This document shows, in pieces, positions 62,315 through 64,000 of a DNA stretch of 64,000 nt. The position numbers were made by a program, and so were the translations under genes. Location of the stretch: assembly GCF_042242105.1 (NCBI RefSeq), contig NC_092024.1, positions 6,250,001-6,314,000 of the forward strand. Direction: 5' to 3'. Source of the stretch: Pempheris klunzingeri. Lineage: Eukaryota > Chordata > Actinopteri > Acropomatiformes > Pempheridae. Position 1 is the stretch's first letter; each line of letters opens with the position of its first letter. The notes beneath the pieces were generated by a model, which searched no databases, was not told where the DNA came from, and saw only the letters and a list, made by a program, of their open reading frames with translations.

Positions 62315-64000
62315 TTTCCACGTAGTCCTGGGACAGTAACTTTCAGGTACCACACCACGCGAGTGAACCGATTGATCGTCCACTCCCATAGCCCGCCCCC
62401 TCCTCCTCCCTCCTCCTCCTCGCGCCGCGCGTTCACGATAAATTCGCGAGAGCTCAAAGCCGCAGCGCCAGCAGTTTGAGGCACGCGCCACCTCCTGGCC
62501 AGGACAGGGATTACAGGGTGCACGTGTCCACTTCTCTGCACCCTCACACACATCTATAGATATAGATCTACAGATCTATAGATCTATAGATCTACAGATC
62601 TATAGATCTATAGATCTGTAGATCTATAGATAGAGAGATGTGGAGGAGAGAATATGAGGAATATGTCTTCACTAGTTTTGTTCATTTGACATGTTTGCGA
62701 AGATCATAGTTTAGATGTTAACTCCAAAAATGTGATCAATACAGAATCTCAACTAAACTTTAAGATCATGGTATTCGATCCTGTGTTAATAATCATAATC
62801 ACACTTGTACAAGTTCTGCTACTACACCTTCACTTAAATACTATCAAGGAGCTATTTCCTGCATCCATGTTTACTTTGGACTGGCTTTATTATGTATCTT
62901 ATATTCTACAAGCCTAATGTCTGTATAAGTGCTGTCGAGCTCCTTGAGCACTTATGTCAGTGGATTAGAAATGGGGGGATCTGCTGCACAGCTGGCGGGA
63001 ACTTTAGTTTACTTTTAGTGCTGTTATTTAGCAGCTCCATGGACACCTCTTCTGTTGTGCCATTCTTCAGAACATTGTTTGGTCGCTTCAGGTAGGCACT
63101 CACAGAAAAATACAACTCAGACGAGCTTTCAAATGGTGCTATTCAGTGATGGAAGACATTTATTTATCTTTCAACACATTTTATTAGTTGTGTTTGTATC
63201 TTGTTATGTCTGCTTTCATTTCTATAACCTTACTGTTTCAGTCTTTAATTTCCCTCAATATTTGCTCTAAGACAAATAGCACATAAACATAATATTCTTA
63301 ATAATAATAATACTGTTGCTTAAAGCTTAAAGTGGGACTGAACTCGTGCCATGTATTGCTACTTTATACTTCTTATCGACTATAGGCTACATATTTAAAG
63401 AAAATACTTTGACTTTCTACATTTTGCTGACAGTACTTCAGTACTTTAACCACTGAGTCCAATCATGAATGCAGAGCTTCTATTCGTAATGGAGTAAGGA
63501 GTATGTTTTAAATTGTGGTGTTGCTTTTTTGTCTTAAGTAAAGAATCTATATACTTTTCCCAGGGCTGTACTTCACTACGTCATTACTAGTGTTGCATTC
63601 CTAATGTTAACATGACTGTTAACTTTCAGCAATACTTCAAATAATAGTAAACACTGAGACGAAGGTTAACAGTACCATTTTTGTGGGACGTATAATGCGC
63701 GATATAACATCCTTCATAGGATGGGTGGTGGGGTGAAACTAACCTCACTGCCCAAAAGGCTCGGCCTGGCCCTGATGTTGTGATTTGTTTTTCTGACAGT
63801 GAAGCGTGGGATTACATGGTGTTTGTGAGCAGCGTAATCCCAGCTAATCTGGGATTCAGTTTAACTCTGCTCTTTGGACGCAACCTCAGACTGGAGAGGA
63901 CTGGGAATATGGAGACACACGGGGCTCGTCTGTGCACAGGGTCTGTCTGATAAAGGATGTATCTGCTCGCCATCGTTCACATCTTGCAGTCCACTTTGTT
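62315..64000. other. Right end, no gene supported
   Basis: After the fam241a start region come a palindromic array (62552-62634) and AT-rich sequence. A plus-strand stretch ATG 63043 to a GTAGGC donor at 63091 could be a small first exon (MDTSSVVPFFRTLFGRF) but nothing confirms it. Confidence 0.4.
62552..62634. repeat. Palindromic tandem repeat (atctatag)n
   Basis: Units agatctatagatctatag, with agatctacagatct variants, are self-complementary, so the array of about 80 bases can form hairpins or a cruciform. It is about 240 bases upstream of the fam241a start codon. Confidence 0.9.

Overview
The window is vertebrate nuclear DNA, almost certainly from a ray-finned (teleost) fish. Genes are split into many short exons with GT-AG introns, the proteins are vertebrate orthologues, and the gaps hold typical fish repeats: Tc1-like elements, short inverted-repeat elements, fish LINE fragments and long (CA)n runs. 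There is no prokaryotic or organellar signal, and I found no tRNA, rRNA or CRISPR array.

Layout, left to right: (1) 1-9.5 kb, minus strand: a TAK1/MAP3K7-type kinase gene, 11 coding exons seen, 3' end beyond the left edge. (2) 10.5-26.6 kb, minus: daam1, a complete formin of 25 coding exons (about 1055 aa), with a repeat-rich stretch downstream that is probably its 3' UTR. (3) 26.6-44.1 kb: a gene-poor, repeat-rich stretch, probably holding daam1 5' noncoding exons that I cannot place. (4) 44.1-45.7 kb, minus: gpr135, an orphan GPCR with a short upstream coding exon (488 aa in all). (5) 49.5-53.6 kb, plus: jkamp, seven coding exons (306 aa), the first holding only four coding bases. (6) 57.6-62.3 kb, minus: fam241a, two coding exons (148 aa). 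(7) 62.3-64.0 kb: no gene I can support.

The daam1-gpr135-jkamp order matches human 14q23.1 as I recall it, but l3hypdh, which lies between GPR135 and JKAMP in human, is not visible here. The kinase gene and fam241a are not part of that human block, so they mark fish-specific linkage. Three products touch JNK signalling (TAK1 upstream of JNK, DAAM1 in Wnt/planar polarity, JKAMP binding JNK1). Ancestral linkage explains at least daam1-jkamp, so I treat this as a curiosity.

I did not find a convincing new biological system. The best leads are the diverged TAK1-like paralogue next to daam1, a 33-bp in-frame minisatellite touching the daam1 FH1 exon, TG-rich splice acceptors inside daam1, a Harbinger-like element carrying a broken Myb/SANT ORF, and several inverted-repeat elements and hairpins. 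All exon limits were worked out by eye from splice signals, reading phase and family similarity; transcripts were not available.
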